Assembly: GCA_037367405.1 (NCBI GenBank)
Contig: JAZKJV010001871.1
Span: 868,001-932,000 of the forward strand
Source: Ottelia alismoides
Taxonomy: Eukaryota; Streptophyta; Magnoliopsida; Alismatales; Hydrocharitaceae
Direction of reading: 5' to 3'
DNA length: 64,000 bases
This document shows, piece after piece, positions 21,870-34,130 of the stretch; position 1 is the stretch's first letter, and each line of letters starts with the position of its first letter. The notes beneath the pieces were generated by a model. That model was not told where the DNA came from. It saw only the letters and a program-made list of their open reading frames with translations, and did not search any database. A program made the translations under genes and the position numbers.

Positions 21870-23701
21870 ATGTCGACTCCTGAATGGCTTAGTCAGGATT
21901 CCATCGACATCCGCAATGATTCCACGAGTTGGACATCTCCAATAATTTGGGGTAATCCCCAAGTGATTGGTTCCAACTTTGCGAACCATCCTCAGGGCTC
22001 CCCGCTTCTCATACCTCCTACATACTATGAAAACTCTCTTACTGAGTTCTGTCCTTTTTGGATGGAGATTGATTTCACTCTTTACACTTCTCTATCATTA
22101 ATAAAATTTAGAAATGACCCAAATTCTGAATTATTCTCTACATCAGGTACTTGCATGTAGACTGATTGGGGTATTTTCCCTCTAATAGATCAAGACCCCG
22201 ATCTGGAGCCCGAGCAATCATAGTCAAATTTTGAGATGGCTTTTACAGACAGAGGAAAGGGACCACATCTTCCTAGTACTGAGCAAAATACACAGCAGGG
22301 AATAGACCAGAAGAATATGTTGGATGACTTGAGGATGATGTGAGATGAGAGAGAAGCACGAGGAGGAGGTGATGAAGAATTACATGGTGATGATGAAGAC
22401 AACCATTCCATAGATGGATATCACGAAGGCGAGGGAGAAGGAAGGAGAGGTTGACCCGAGCCACACTGAAGCAAACATACAACCATGGGGCCGGTTGAAT
22501 CACTGAGTGGATCCAGATTCCTCCCGTCTACGGATACTTTGAGCTGAAACCACAACTCTTTTCTCCCCTCCCCAATTTCCATGGGAACCCAAATGAAGAA
22601 CCATATGCCCATCTACATCAGTTCGGATGTAGCTGCAGCATGATGCACTACCCCAACATTCCATTGGGCATAGTAAAGATGGCCGCTTTTCCTTTCAGCC
22701 TTCAGGACAAATCATTCTACTGGATCAACCATTTGGGAAAAGTGGTGATGAAATGGTAAGAGTTGAAGTTCACTTTCTTGCATAAATACTACTTACTCAA
22801 TCGTCTTAACTTGATGCGTTCCAAGATCGCCATCATCTCCCAGGGACCCCAGAGTCCATTCATGAGACCTGGGAGAAATTCAGTGATTTGATAGAGAAAT
22901 GTCCCCACCATGACATCTCAAAGATCGATCTGGTCCAACACTTTTTTGGGGGAATTACTGAGAACAATCAATGTCTGGTTAATGCTACTTGCAGAGGTTC
23001 CCCTTTTAACAAGGATGAGGATGCAGTTTGATAGATCTTTGAGGAGATGACCGAAGGAGAGGCCACACTCTCCTCCTCTCGTTCTTTTCAAGTACAGTCG
23101 TAGATCCTCTAAAAAAATGTCTATATAGTGGACACTCATGAAGTATACATGTGCGAGAACTCAGATCTCAGCATCATCAACAGTCACCTGTCTAAGGTAG
23201 ACATCATAGAGAAGAGATCATAGGATCTAGAAAAGCTAGATGTGATCAAACAAAGGATAAAGGGCTTGGACAAGCCTGACACAATCCCCAAGCAGTTGGA
23301 GCTTTTGGTGAACACTATCAGTGCATGAAACTCCGTAGCAACCACCCCTGAGACTCCTACTAAGTCGAAAGAACCTATAGTGCAACATCAGCATCAGCTG
23401 AGTCCCAGTCAGCCTCAGGTCCATCACATATACTACGTGTAGGGGCCCGAGCAGCCGTTGCCGTAGCCACAGTCACAAATGGTTGTTTACCAGCCCGAGT
23501 ATCAGCCCTAGTACATTGAGCCATGTTCTCCACCTCCACCGCACATCCATGAGGTGAATGGAATTTGGAGCAATGTGATCCGTCCTCAAGGAAAACCCTA
23601 GGGTTAGAGCACAACCATCCGACCATATCACCAACAGCAAGGAGGGAGAAATTTCCAGCCCAACTAGCCGCATCACCAGCAACCTTTATAATGTGGATAT
23701 T
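21870..23701 (+). pseudogene. X gag, N-terminal and capsid part, broken
   Basis: The start codon at 21870 gives MSTPEWLSQDSIDIRND. The first frame stays open for 96 codons, to a TAG at 22158. The capsid-type gag domain follows at 22.54-23.1 kb: FHGNPNEEPYAHLHQFG, YPNIPLGIVKMAAFPFSL, FYWINHLGK, then the CPHHDI and FNKDEDA segments. It is followed by a Q/P-rich linker at 23.35-23.62 kb with several TAG stops. Gag forms the particle that packages element RNA. The frame is interrupted exactly at 23701 by the insertion of Y, and the missing C-terminal part resumes at 49884. Many stops show long decay. Confidence 0.85.
23697..23701. repeat. Left target-site duplication of Y
   Basis: The 5-mer gatat precedes the TGTTGAATC start of Y, and the 5-mer gatac follows its last CA (49884-49888). 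They differ at one base, as expected for an old insertion. Confidence 0.7.
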
Positions 23702-24870
23702 GTTGAATCTCCATTTCATCCCCTTTATACTTTCGTTTTGGCCAATAAACCGAACTAAATGCATGTATATATCATTAATTTGTCAAAATAAACACCCGTC
23801 AACTTGTACAAAATACCGTATAAAATACTACACATTTATTGTATATATTGCCAAAATAAAAGAATAAAGAAAAGAAAAAGAATGTAGTGTCAAAGACACT
23901 GAGTGACCCTAGCCCCCGAGACTCAATCATCATGATGACTTAGTCAATAAGAAATAAAATATGGGGAGATAGGGTGGCCAATTGTACATAACACATAGAC
24001 TGAAAACCCTAAAAATATATGCCAATAATTACTTTTTTGGGACCTATTTTATTCTTTATGATTTATGCATCAAATCAATAAACTTTGTCCATGAAAGTTG
24101 TAGATTAAAATACATAGAAAAATATAAAATTGATTTCACATAAAAATAATACACACTTTACATTTTATACTCAGAATAAAAGTCCAAAATCCAAACTTCC
24201 CATATCTGTATCTCCTCCATATGAACTCAAAATGTATCAAAATCACCTTTAATTGTTGTAACTTTTTATTAGCTATTTAATGAAGGTTTTCACTTTATTG
24301 GAGTTAAGATACACAAGTTAGGTTTTGGACCCCTATTTTACAATATACCTACATAAAATATTTATTTTATTTATTCTTTATATTTTTCATTATTTTATAT
24401 TTTTATAATTTTGTAAATATTATTTATAGTGTATATACATATTTAGAATATAATAAAATCCTAAAAAATGAACTAAAATAAAATAATATATAAAAACACA
24501 TAGATGAATATACAATACTTACACCTATATAATAAATACATCTATTTATTTAAGTAGAGAAAATGCATCAGAAAAAATAAAATAAAAATATATTTGTGTA
24601 TACTTAAAAAGCTATAAATATATAAATTAAGTATATAAAATAATATAATTTAAAATACAAAATAAAAATAAAATAAGCAATATATAAGTAATCATACCTA
24701 TAGATATACTTATAAAAAGTACCTTACAATAAATTAATCTGAATAAATAAATAAAATCATACTTAAATAATATATAAAATAAGAAACATTTTTTTATTTT
24801 ATCATGAAAAAATAATTAATTCATTTGATATTTGTTATTAAATTTACAATAGTTTTTATTATCTTTTTCA

Positions 24871-24894
24871 TGGTTGGTCCACGTAGACCAACCA
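24871..24894. promoter_or_regulatory. G-box palindrome in Y 5' LTR
   Basis: A 24-bp near-perfect palindrome is centred on GGTCCACGTAGACC; one substitution breaks the CACGTG core. The M2 LTR has the perfect version at 60951-60974. Confidence 0.55.
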
Positions 24895-26110
24895 GGGAGC
24901 TCCGTTCGTTGACCTGAGGTCAACTATACATCCTTCAAGGGTCGCCCTGTCAAAACCCATGGGCAACCTCTTTTCTTCAATTTCTCACGTGTCCACCTTA
25001 TTTCCATACCTCTCAAAACTTGCACCATTGCGAAGCCGCTCCATCCTTGATCCTCTCCCATGCGAGCATCTCCTCCAACCACCTTCAATTCACATACCAC
25101 CCCTCTATCCTTTTGGCCGAAAACCTATACATAACTCCCTCCTATCTTTGTTTCAATTCTGACCCCTCTTCGTTAGTTCTTTGCCCCTCAAATCATCTTC
25201 ATCAGGCTGCTACTGGTGACAGGAGCGCTATCCGACGGTTTACAACGAGGAGGAGCTAAGGAGGAGGCAGTCCAAGCCATCGTCGGAGCAAGCTCCGATG
25301 CAGTTCTGTCTCTTTGGCCCCCATGCCAAATCGAGGCCATCCTTCTTTCTTTCTATGCAATCCTTAGGTGTAGTTTTCATTTTCAGTATTTTATTTTAGC
25401 AATTAGGACTAGTTTTAGGATTAAATTCAATTTGTCCATTGACTTGGAGTTTGAGTTCTATGTCTGTTCCATCGTGAAACACCTTGTTTTGACCACTCCT
25501 ACCTCCTTACCTTCTCAACCCTTCCGTTTCTCCGCTCTTCTTAGCCATCTAACCACCTAGATAGACCCAGATTTGGCCCACCAATGCTTCCTCCTTCTTG
25601 CTTCGTCAGAGCACCACCATCCCACCTCACCACCCGTCGATCTCTCCCAATAAGCAGGGAAACCCCATCGCCCTGGTGTCCCCTTCTTTTTGTTGCAGGA
25701 ACGAACTCTAAAGAACCCCTTTTGGGGAAAAACTAAACCTACAAGAAGCTCTAGGCGGTCGGTATGCTTCTCCGATATCCATGGCTCCACCACTGAGCCT
25801 CGGATCTTTCTGCCACCATTTGAAGCTCAAGAGTTCTCCAAGAACCTCGAGGTTGCATCAGAAGCCGAATCCAACTTCGGATCGTGGAGTTACAGCTAGT
25901 TGAAGTACTCCCAAGCAGAGTTCTTTACTAGTTCATCCAGGAGGACTCCTTGTAGTTGGATCTCGAGCACCTCCTAGATTAAATGACAACGGATAGATCC
26001 GTGCCTCCACCAACTATCAGATCTAATCTGTGTTCTAATCATGGGCATAGACCCATGAAATGGTATCGCTCATTCCCAGCTCACCTCATGTCTGAGTGAG
26101 AAGTTCTTGG
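24895..26110 (+). other. GC-rich core of Y 5' LTR
   Basis: This core stands out from its AT-rich surroundings and contains several short frames on both strands (for example 25216-25560 plus). The same frames are not conserved between the 5' and 3' LTR copies (25.2-25.9 against 47.4-48.1 kb) because of indels, so they are not treated as genes. By position the core is likely to include promoter and transcribed leader sequence. Confidence 0.5.
24908..24924. promoter_or_regulatory. W-box dyad in Y 5' LTR
   Basis: GTTGACC and GGTCAAC are inverted across three bases. TTGACC is the core bound by WRKY transcription factors; two facing copies next to the G-box palindrome suggest a stress-type enhancer, which is an inference. 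Confidence 0.5.
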
Positions 26111-26243
26111 CCACTAGATCTGGCGCATGTGGGAGTAACTTTCAAGGACCCCTTCCCATAGTTTTGTAATTACCGAATAGCCTTGTAAATATTTTGTGAA
26201 AATTAAAAAGTCGAGGACAATTTGTATGCTCGATCTCGAATAT

Positions 26244-27622
26244 TTTAAATAGGGTTTTTATCAGTTGTGCCCCTCCGACATATTGCAATATCAGTTATAC
26301 CCCTCCCTTTTTGAGAATATCAGTTGTACCCCTAACTTCTTACTGTTCTATCACTTGTGCCCCTTGGGTTAGTTGTCGTCCACCCACAGTGCAAACAGAC
26401 GTTAACTTTGAGGACATAAGCAGAATTAATTTTAAAAAAGGGTTCAGTGGTCTTTTGCCACCCTCTTCCTCATCCCCCTCTTCTTCCTCCTCTTCCCCAA
26501 ACCTCTTCCTCCTCCTCCAACATCTTCCTCCTCCCTCTCCGCCCGAAACTCCTCCCCCACCCCGGTTGGTCGCCCTCCACTCGCAGCTCCTCCCCCAACG
26601 ACCTCCTTGCTCCCCTCACCCTCCTCCTAGGCCGAAGACCTCCTCCATCCCCAGGTTGCCCCCTCCTCCGCCTAATCCTTCCTCCGCCCTAACATGCCCC
26701 TTCCTCCGCCTCAGCCTTCCCCCTCCTTCGCCCCATCCTTCCTCCGCCCCAGCCTGCCCCCTCCTCCTCACCGTCCTTCCTCTGCCCCAGCTTACCCCCT
26801 CCTCAGCCCCGTCCTTCCTCCAGCCTGACCCCTCCTCCGCTCCGTCCTTCCTCCGCCCCACCCTTCCCCTCCTCCCCCAGCCTCCCCTCCTCCGCCCCGT
26901 CCTTCCTCCACCCCGGCCTCCCCCCTCCTCCGCCCCATCCTTCCTCTGCCCTAGCCTTCGCCCTCCTCCGCCTCGTCCTTCCTCTGCCCCAGTCTCCCCC
27001 ATCCTCCGCCCCAGCCTCCCCCCTCCTCCGCCCCATCCTTCCTCCGCCCCAACCTCCCCCTCCTCAGCCATGTCCTCTCCTCCGCCCCTCATTCTCCTCC
27101 CAGGCCGACAACCTCCTTCGCCCCCAGCCGACGACCTCCTCCGCCCCTATCCTCCCTCCTCCGCCCCCAGTCTACCCCTCCTCCACCTCATATGTTCAAC
27201 ATTTGTTTATTTAGGATAACATTTTGATTAATTGATTCATGAAAGTTCATCAAAAAATGCAATAAAAATTACAATTTGATCCATAATGACTGATATATCT
27301 GTGAAAATGAAAAAAATTTAATGGTTTTTTGGATGCTTGAAGGTGTAATTAAGAGAGAGAAATTATGAAAAGAAAGGAAGAAGAACAAATGGAGGAGGAA
27401 GAAGATGAAAAATTAAATATGGACAATTATACCCCTATCAACTGCACCATGGTATGAAAAAACCATGGTTAAGTCAATTCATTGATGGTTAAACTAACGG
27501 AGGGGTACAAGTGATAGAACGACAAGAAGTCGACGACACAACTGATATTCCCAAAAAGGGAGGGGCATAAGTGATATTGGAATATCTCGGAGGGGCACAA
27601 CTGATAAAAACCCCTTTAAATA
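26244..27622. mobile_element. Mutator-like element (1363 bp) in the Y 5' LTR
   Basis: The element proper is 26252-27614, flanked by tttaaata at 26244-26251 and 27615-27622. The terminal inverted repeats are about 130 bp. The left end runs GGGTTTTTATCAGTTGTGCC and the reverse complement of the right end runs GGGGTTTTTATCAGTTGTGC. The corresponding site in the 3' LTR (about 48390) is uninterrupted ('gaatattttaaatattg'), which proves insertion. The interior is a cytosine-rich minisatellite and AT-rich spacer with no transposase. The same family occurs at 48481-48753. Confidence 0.88.
26455..27190 (+). repeat. Cytosine-rich minisatellite inside the MULE, about 38-bp unit
   Basis: The array is built from variants of CTTCCTCCGCCCCAGCCT followed by 'gccccctcctccgccccgtc'. 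Clean units run from about 26.72 to 27.06 kb, with a more degenerate start. Because the plus strand is almost purely C and T, long frames stay open on both strands: plus 26311-27219 gives 302 residues of P, S and L, and minus 27092-26616 gives a G/R/E-rich frame. The 38-bp unit shifts frame at each repeat, so the proline-rich frame is best explained by composition and not by selection for a protein. Capture of a host gene fragment followed by expansion remains possible. Confidence 0.7.
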
Positions 27623-28855
27623 TTGTAAAACAGTCCCTACTAGTCACATGGACATGCACATTTTATTTTGTAAAATTTTCAAGTAAACCCTTACGGGTCT
27701 TTATAATTATTGTCTAATGTTTAAACTTTGAACTATAGTCGTAAACTTTTGGGTTATTTGCATTGTTCCCCTATATTTATTTTTAATTACAAATGAACCC
27801 CTACTAGTTCAAGCATTTTGTGCATGTCTATTTATTTTTTATAAATATCATTTGTGTCCCAAAAATCATGAAAAAATAAGTTAATGTGCATGCTTGCTTG
27901 ATCTTTCATGCCATAAAATTAGATTTGCCTTTTAGGCATATTTTTTATTTATTAAAAATCAAAATAGCACAGTTTATTCTGTGTATGCTTTAAAAAATCC
28001 AAAAAAAATATAAAATCATGTTTAAAAATTCCCCCCAAAATAATACATGTTGATTATAATATCCAGTACCCAAAGACCAAAAATCCCTAAAAAAAGAAAA
28101 AGAAAATGATAAAAATTAAAAATCTCCAAAATTCTATAAAAAAATAAAAACTCTTCAAAAAAACCAAAAATATTTCTTTCTGTTTAGTATTTTTACTTTT
28201 ATATTAGTATATATTAGAATTGATTTGGAAAAATTTTGAGGATTTTTGCTATTTTTAAACCCCAATCAATTTGGCATATTTATCTAACCCCTATTTTGGA
28301 ATATTTTAGACTTTAAAAATACCAAAAAATTAGCAAAAATACTTGAAAAATCACAAAAACAGTAGAAAATATAAAAATAAAAATAGTATATTTACCTTTA
28401 TTTCTATATACAAATATATATAAGTTATAATATTAATCATTATCATAAATATTTTATAATTATTTAAAAATCAATATATATATATATATATAATTAAAAA
28501 ATAAAAAATAAAAAATGTAAAAAAAATTAAAAATTAAAACAAATAAAACCTAAGTAAATGGTGTGCATACCTATATACATCTATACCTATTTTATTTATT
28601 TAAAAATAAAATATCCTGTGTTACCACGCGTGTTCCCTGAGTTCGACTGCTACCTGCTTGTCCACTATACACTTGTTTGTAGGGTATACGAAATTTTGAT
28701 TCACACATCTACTTATTTATTGCTTGATCATTATATTATGGGTTGATTTTTGAAATTAGCCTTGGTTTTCGTTGGCTGTCACCACATCGACTTAGTGGTC
28801 CCTCCTTGTGTGGACCACAAGACAATACTTGCGTGGGTTTTGGTTGTTTTTCAAA

Positions 28856-28873
28856 TGGCACCATTGTTGGGGA
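28856..28873 (+). promoter_or_regulatory. Primer-binding site of Y
   Basis: TGGCACCATTGTTGGGGA lies two bases after the LTR end. It differs at three positions from the TGGCGCCGTTGCCGGGGA site that I know from Athila-type elements (commonly described as tRNA-Asp type); all three are transitions, as expected from cytosine deamination on either strand. Confidence 0.8.
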
Positions 28874-30705
28874 GCAATGAATCGTAGCACATTTTGTATA
28901 TAGTTGCACATTATTTTTTCCTTTATTTCCTGCTTACTTTATTTTGATAATTAGTTGATTGTTCTAATCCATGTTTTCTTGTTGATCTTTCTTGCGAGGG
29001 ACAACTTGGAGACAATTATCTCTTAGGAGGTGGATGCACCCGAGATGAGCGGATGTTGGACTTCTACTTGTGAGCCAACCAGGAGAGAGAAGGAGAGAAG
29101 AGTAGGAAAGGAGAAGAGCAACCCGACCTTAACTTTTATTTTCATTTTGTGTGAGAGAGATTTTCTTTTACTTTTGTAAACTAATTTGTAATAATTTGGA
29201 CACTGCCACACTTAGTGAGGTCCAGTGCCCGGGTGTCAGTTTACCTGGGGTTCTCGCCAAGATTTTTCGTGTTTTCTTCGCCTTTCTTTTATTTTGTTTG
29301 TCGCGTTTTGAGCTTTCCACCTTTGTTTCATTTGTTTTAGGGAATGAGCCCTCAGATTTTAGGATTTCTTGCACGATAAAATAGGTCCAAACACCTAATA
29401 AAAGCATGTTCCTATAGTTCTTTACATTTGTACTTAATCAAATTTAATTGTTGATTATTTGGACTTGAGGTCGAGTGTCGAGAGAAGCTTTATACAGTGC
29501 TTGCGGGATTTGTTATGGCGGGCACCGATGAGCTTCTGAGATCGAACTTTTGGATCTCATTTCTAAATAATTAGCACATGGTTCTTCACGATAAATATCA
29601 ATTCTTATTTAGGGTGATTTCTACAGTTTGCATATCATACATATAACATAGGTTTATATATTCTATTTTGCATCCTGCATGGAGAGAGATGGGAAGCACT
29701 ATAAGTAATTCTAACTCTACATGCATCATTAGTCACTAAGGCGAGATTTGCATCTTAGTGATGACTTGCATTACCTTTCCACCTTCTCCCTCCATTTTTG
29801 CACATATTAGGATTAAAGGAAAAAAATAAAAAAAAATTGTTAGAAGGCATAATCAAAAAAATACTCAAAAAATTGAAAACCCAGAAAATTAAAACAAGGG
29901 GACTGCTAAAACAACTTTGACTTTAATTAAAATTGGTAATAGATATCATTGTTTTGGGTTCATAAAGCCCTCATTATTTTCAGGTACATTCTAGACTGAG
30001 TGAGGCATGATCCATAAGGAATAGAGCCCAAATCTTGATCTGTGACACTTTGATTATCACTTGGGACAGCAAAGTATTGGTGCTTCTATCGTACGTGATC
30101 GAGTAGGGCCTTGTCGAGCATGGTATTCCCACCTTGTGTTGAACATCCGACTTGGTCTGAAGTACTGAGCGTAGGCCACACCCTCACAGGTTTGTTTGTC
30201 TCATCATCCGAGTGGGTCCTTGAACGCTCACGGGTGATTTGTTGCGAGGTCCGAAGTATTGGTTTTACCTTTTGGCTTCCTCTCTTATTCTTTGGCTGAG
30301 TAGCCCCTCAAGCAAGAGATCAAAGACCTTTCAGTGCCCAGATCACATGCCACAAAGGAGGTGGAAGAAGTACGAGGAGCTTTCCTGGTAGTACACACGC
30401 TCCTATAGGGTTATCGCTCATAAGGACTCGTTATAAGATCTTGACTGCAAAACAAAAATAAAATTGAAAAGGTAAAAATATCCGAACTTTTATGGCTTCA
30501 CCTGTGTTGAGTTGGTGAACCCAGAATTATTTGGTATTTGTTTGATTTTAGTTAAGCTCAAAGATCGATCCTACACATTTTGTGCCCTTTTATTTTCCTC
30601 TGTTTTACTGCTCATTTAACCCCGCTCACTTTTGAGCCTTCTACCGTTTTGCGTTCCTTTTATTTCTCGTTGACCACCGTAGTCGATCTTGCTCTTCACT
30701 TCGAG
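28874..30705 (+). mobile_element. Y 5' leader
   Basis: The untranslated region between PBS and gag has no long frame. The second half (from about 29.61 kb) aligns with the leader of X; the first half has no partner in the window because X lost it. Short frames such as 29151-29384 are not supported as genes. Confidence 0.7.
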
Positions 30706-33080
30706 ATGGCGATCCCTGGATGACTTAGTCAAGGACTCTGTTGACACCACACCAACATCAATTTTATGCGCTCGCCTTCTCCAATAATTTGGGGTGATTC
30801 TCGAGAACCCATCCATGAATCGATCTCCAGAATCCCCAGTTTCTTCAATAATTCGTATCACTCTTGTCTCAAACTCTGCCCATTTTGGATGGCAATTTAT
30901 TTCACTCCTTACACTTTGCCGTCCTTAATGAAATTTTATGTTGACCTTGACACAGAATGATTCATTCCATCTGATGCTTCTATTCAGATTGATCGGGGCA
31001 TCATTCCATATGCAGATTATGAGCCCGATCTGGAGCCATAACTTCTCTCAGATTTTGATTCTCAGATTTTGATTGAGAACAAGATTCAGAGATAGATCCC
31101 ATAGGGAAAGGGAAGAAAGATCAGAATCCTCAGCAATTAGAGCATGGCTAGCCAGACTAGAATGCCGTGAATGCCCAACTTCTCACCTCCATTCAGGCGG
31201 TACAGCAGCAGCTCACCGACGAGGCATTCAACTAGGTCACATTCCAAGACATGCTTAATGACTTGAGGAGAAGAAGAGAACCCAGAAAGAGGAGAAGGAT
31301 AAGAAGAAGAAGAGCAGGTGGAGGCCGTGCAGACCCTGTAGAAGAAGCCCGGGCGGAGAGGCCCAAGGTGACTCTCAAGGAGGCCTACAATCCTGGAGCC
31401 GGGTAGGTTACTTAATGGATCCAAATCCTAGCAATCCATGCACATTTCGAATTGAAGACTCAAATCTTGTCACTCTTACCTAGCTTCCATGGTAATGCTA
31501 ATGAAGAACTTTATATCCACCTACAACAATTCGGGCGCATATGTGGTACAACTCACTATCCTAACATACCATTAGGAGTTGTAAAAATGACGAGATTCTC
31601 CTTCAATCTTCAGGACAAGCCCTTTATTGGATCAACCAGTTGGGGAAGGATGCCACAACATGGGAAGAGCTTAAGTCTGCCTTTTTGCATAAATATTATC
31701 CTCTCGGATGACTTAACCAGATGCATGCCCGTATAGCAAACTTCACCCAATATACCCACGAATCCATTCATGAGATTTGGGAGAGGTTTACGGAGTTGCA
31801 AGAGAGATGCCCCCATCATGACATTCCTAGGACCATCCTTGTCCAACATTTCTTTAGGGGACTGACAATTGAAAGTAAGAAGCTCATGGATGCCGCTTGT
31901 GGTGGCTCACATTTCAATAAGGATGAGTATATCGTCTGGTAAATCTTCAAGGAAATGGCCAAAGGAGAGGCCACCTTGTCGTCATCCCATGCGTATTAGC
32001 GCCAACCCCACAACCTCTAGAAGATGATTCATATGGCATCTTCCCATTAGTCGGACATGGACGAGAGCTCCAACTTTAGAATCATAGGGAGTCACCTGTC
32101 CAAAGTGGATATCATAGAGAAACGATCATAGGACCTCGAGAAACTTGCTGTGATCAAATAAAGGACACAAAATCTAGAAAAATTGGACCATGTTACCAAG
32201 AAGATGAAGCTGCTGGTCAGTACGATCAACTCTTACAATTCCATGTTTGCATTGGCCACTACTCCCGCTGAGTCGAAGGAACCAGCACCATTACAACATT
32301 CTCAGTAGAGTCAACCCCAGCCACTGGTCCAACACATTTATTACGTGCAGAATCCATAACTGACATCTCCGTAGCAACCACAATAACAACTGGTAGTCTA
32401 CCATCTTGAGCCCCAGCACATGCAAGATCCATGTTTCCCTCTTCCACCTCTCATTTAAGAGGTGAATGTCATATGGGATAACGAAGGATAACAGGCCCGT
32501 CCAGGCAGACCCTAACATGATCAGCAGTTAGTCAATCACCAGTTCCCTCAACAGCAAGGAGGGAAACTTGTTCAGAACCCTCAGGCTCAATACCACCAAC
32601 AGTCTCCGTCGTACCATGGCAATTGGAGATAGAATCAGTACCAGCAACCGCAGTACTGCCAATACCAACAGAATCCACTGTACTCGATTGTTCTATATAA
32701 GAACGAACCTCCTCAACAACATCATCAACTCCACCCTTCTCCTCACTACCAAAACCGGTATTCCCACTTGCAGCCTCCACACTATTCCCAGTATCAGTGT
32801 AGCCAGCATGTTGAACCATCCGAGGCTGCTCTTGTGAACCCTACATTGGATTACTTGGCTCAACTACTGAAAAGCCTAGCCGAGATGAGCAAGAAGCCCG
32901 ACGACATCACCGCAGCCAAAACCCTAATTCCATCTCAGGTAAAGGCCAACCCTAATAATTTCAGGAAAAGAAAGAGCATGTAGCATGTGATGTTCTATTC
33001 GGTCTAACATAGTCAGATGCAAACGATTTGTTTGTATCTAATGTTGTCACTCTCAGGAGCGATATGACCCTGCAGCTGAT
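30706..33080 (+). pseudogene. Y gag, broken
   Basis: The start ATG at 30706 aligns with the X gag start, but codon 6 is already TGA where X has TGG. The capsid domain lies at 31.45-31.95 kb: LPSFHGNANEELYIHLQQFG, YPNIPLGVVKMTRFSFNL, a frame change, then THESIHEIWERFTELQERCP and LVQHFFRGLTIESKKLMD. A Q-rich linker at 32.28-32.83 kb is full of TAG and TAA codons. The end carries NPNNFRKRK and VVTLRS, the TLRSG-like signature at the gag/protease border of Athila-type elements. The capsid forms the particle. Sequence order matches X gag throughout, including the segment that in X lies on the far side of the insertion. Confidence 0.85.
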
Positions 33081-33469
33081 TGCCACCACGAAGGGGAAGA
33101 ATAAAGCTTCACCAAACGAATCATCATCTTTTGCATTAGATGATCCAACATCTGGGCCGGGTAAGGAAGAAGAAGACATAGGAGAATCACCAAAAGAAAA
33201 CACCAAAAAAATCAGCAAAAGCAAAAATTACAAAAATAAAGCGTTATCGGCAATTGTCGGAGCACCACCGTGCCAGCCACCGTGGAGACCGCACATGTAG
33301 CCACCCTGATGCTAGCTGATGGAGTTGCTCCTGCAGATTTTGGATGACCACTTTTCTTGGATGACCCTGCTCACTTTAGTCATACATTTGTACAGCTTGA
33401 TGTGGGCACATATTTTAATATAAATAAGAACACTATTTCTGATGTTGCTTTTGATTATATAAATATTCC

Positions 33470-34130
33470 TTTTCCAGATGTTTTAAGAAAATCCAAAAAA
33501 ATAAAACTATGAAAAATGCCTTGTCCGATCCCGATGTTGTTGAGATCATCCAAAATCTTATTCTTAAAATGCCCCTACTCAAACCTATAAAGTACATGCC
33601 AAACATCAAGAAAGGGACGAAAGAAGCATCTACTTCGAACAGATAGCCGTTCATAACTAGAGAAAGAAATGTGAAGCATATTCTGACTGCAGCTACAGTG
33701 AACACAATCAACAATCTCCCAACCTAGAAAAAGGATACGGGAGCTCCTCTAGTCAGAGGCCAGATGTTTGATCAGGAGTTCGACCGAACTTTACACGGTA
33801 GTGGATCCTCAATCAATCTGATGCCCACTTCACTACTCATAGAGTTTGGGTTAGGACCAGTCAAGTCTACTAGAATGATTCTGCAGTTCACAGATACATC
33901 CATCAAGCGGTCCCTAGGAATTTTGGAAGATGTCATTGTCACTATTCAAAGAATGCAGTTCCCGATGGACTTCATAGTACTCTACATGGACACCTCATCT
34001 CCTCTTCTCCATACCTCGATAATTCTTAGACAGTCATTCCTCGGAACAACCAAAGCAGTAGTCGACTATGGACTGGGCAGATCACCTTCCATTCTAGAAG
34101 CAATAAGGTGCCTATTAAGATGATCCAAGT
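33470..34130 (+). pseudogene. Y pol start: linker and aspartic protease, broken
   Basis: The linker reads DVLRKSKK, MPLLKPIKYMPN and KKGTKEAST, then the protease begins with SINLMPTSLLIEFGLG and ends IILRQSFLGTTKAVVDYGLG, matching the fold order of retropepsins (flap region LGILEDVIVTI). The catalytic motif, normally D-[TSL]-G, reads G-S-G here (about 33794-33805), so the active-site aspartate is absent. The product would have processed the polyprotein. Confidence 0.8.

Larger units (their letters stand above)
23702..28853 (+). mobile_element. Y 5' LTR
   Basis: It starts TGTTGAATCTCC and ends GGTTGTTTTTCA two bases before the PBS. Subtracting the 1363-bp MULE and its 8-bp duplication leaves about 3.78 kb. 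It is colinear with the 3' LTR at 41822-49883. The layout is an AT-rich first third, dyad sites at 24.87-24.92 kb, a GC-rich core to about 26.1 kb, and an AT-rich last third. Confidence 0.88.

Noticed and set aside
22190..22612. Minus-strand frames opposite X gag
   Set aside because: They are antisense shadows of the gag coding region, which has clear family motifs on the plus strand.
26311..27219. 302-residue proline-rich frame as a host cell-wall or extensin-like gene
   Set aside because: It starts inside a transposon terminal repeat, is made of a 38-bp unit that shifts frame each copy, has no signal peptide or regular SPPP-type motif, and the opposite strand is equally open. Composition explains it.
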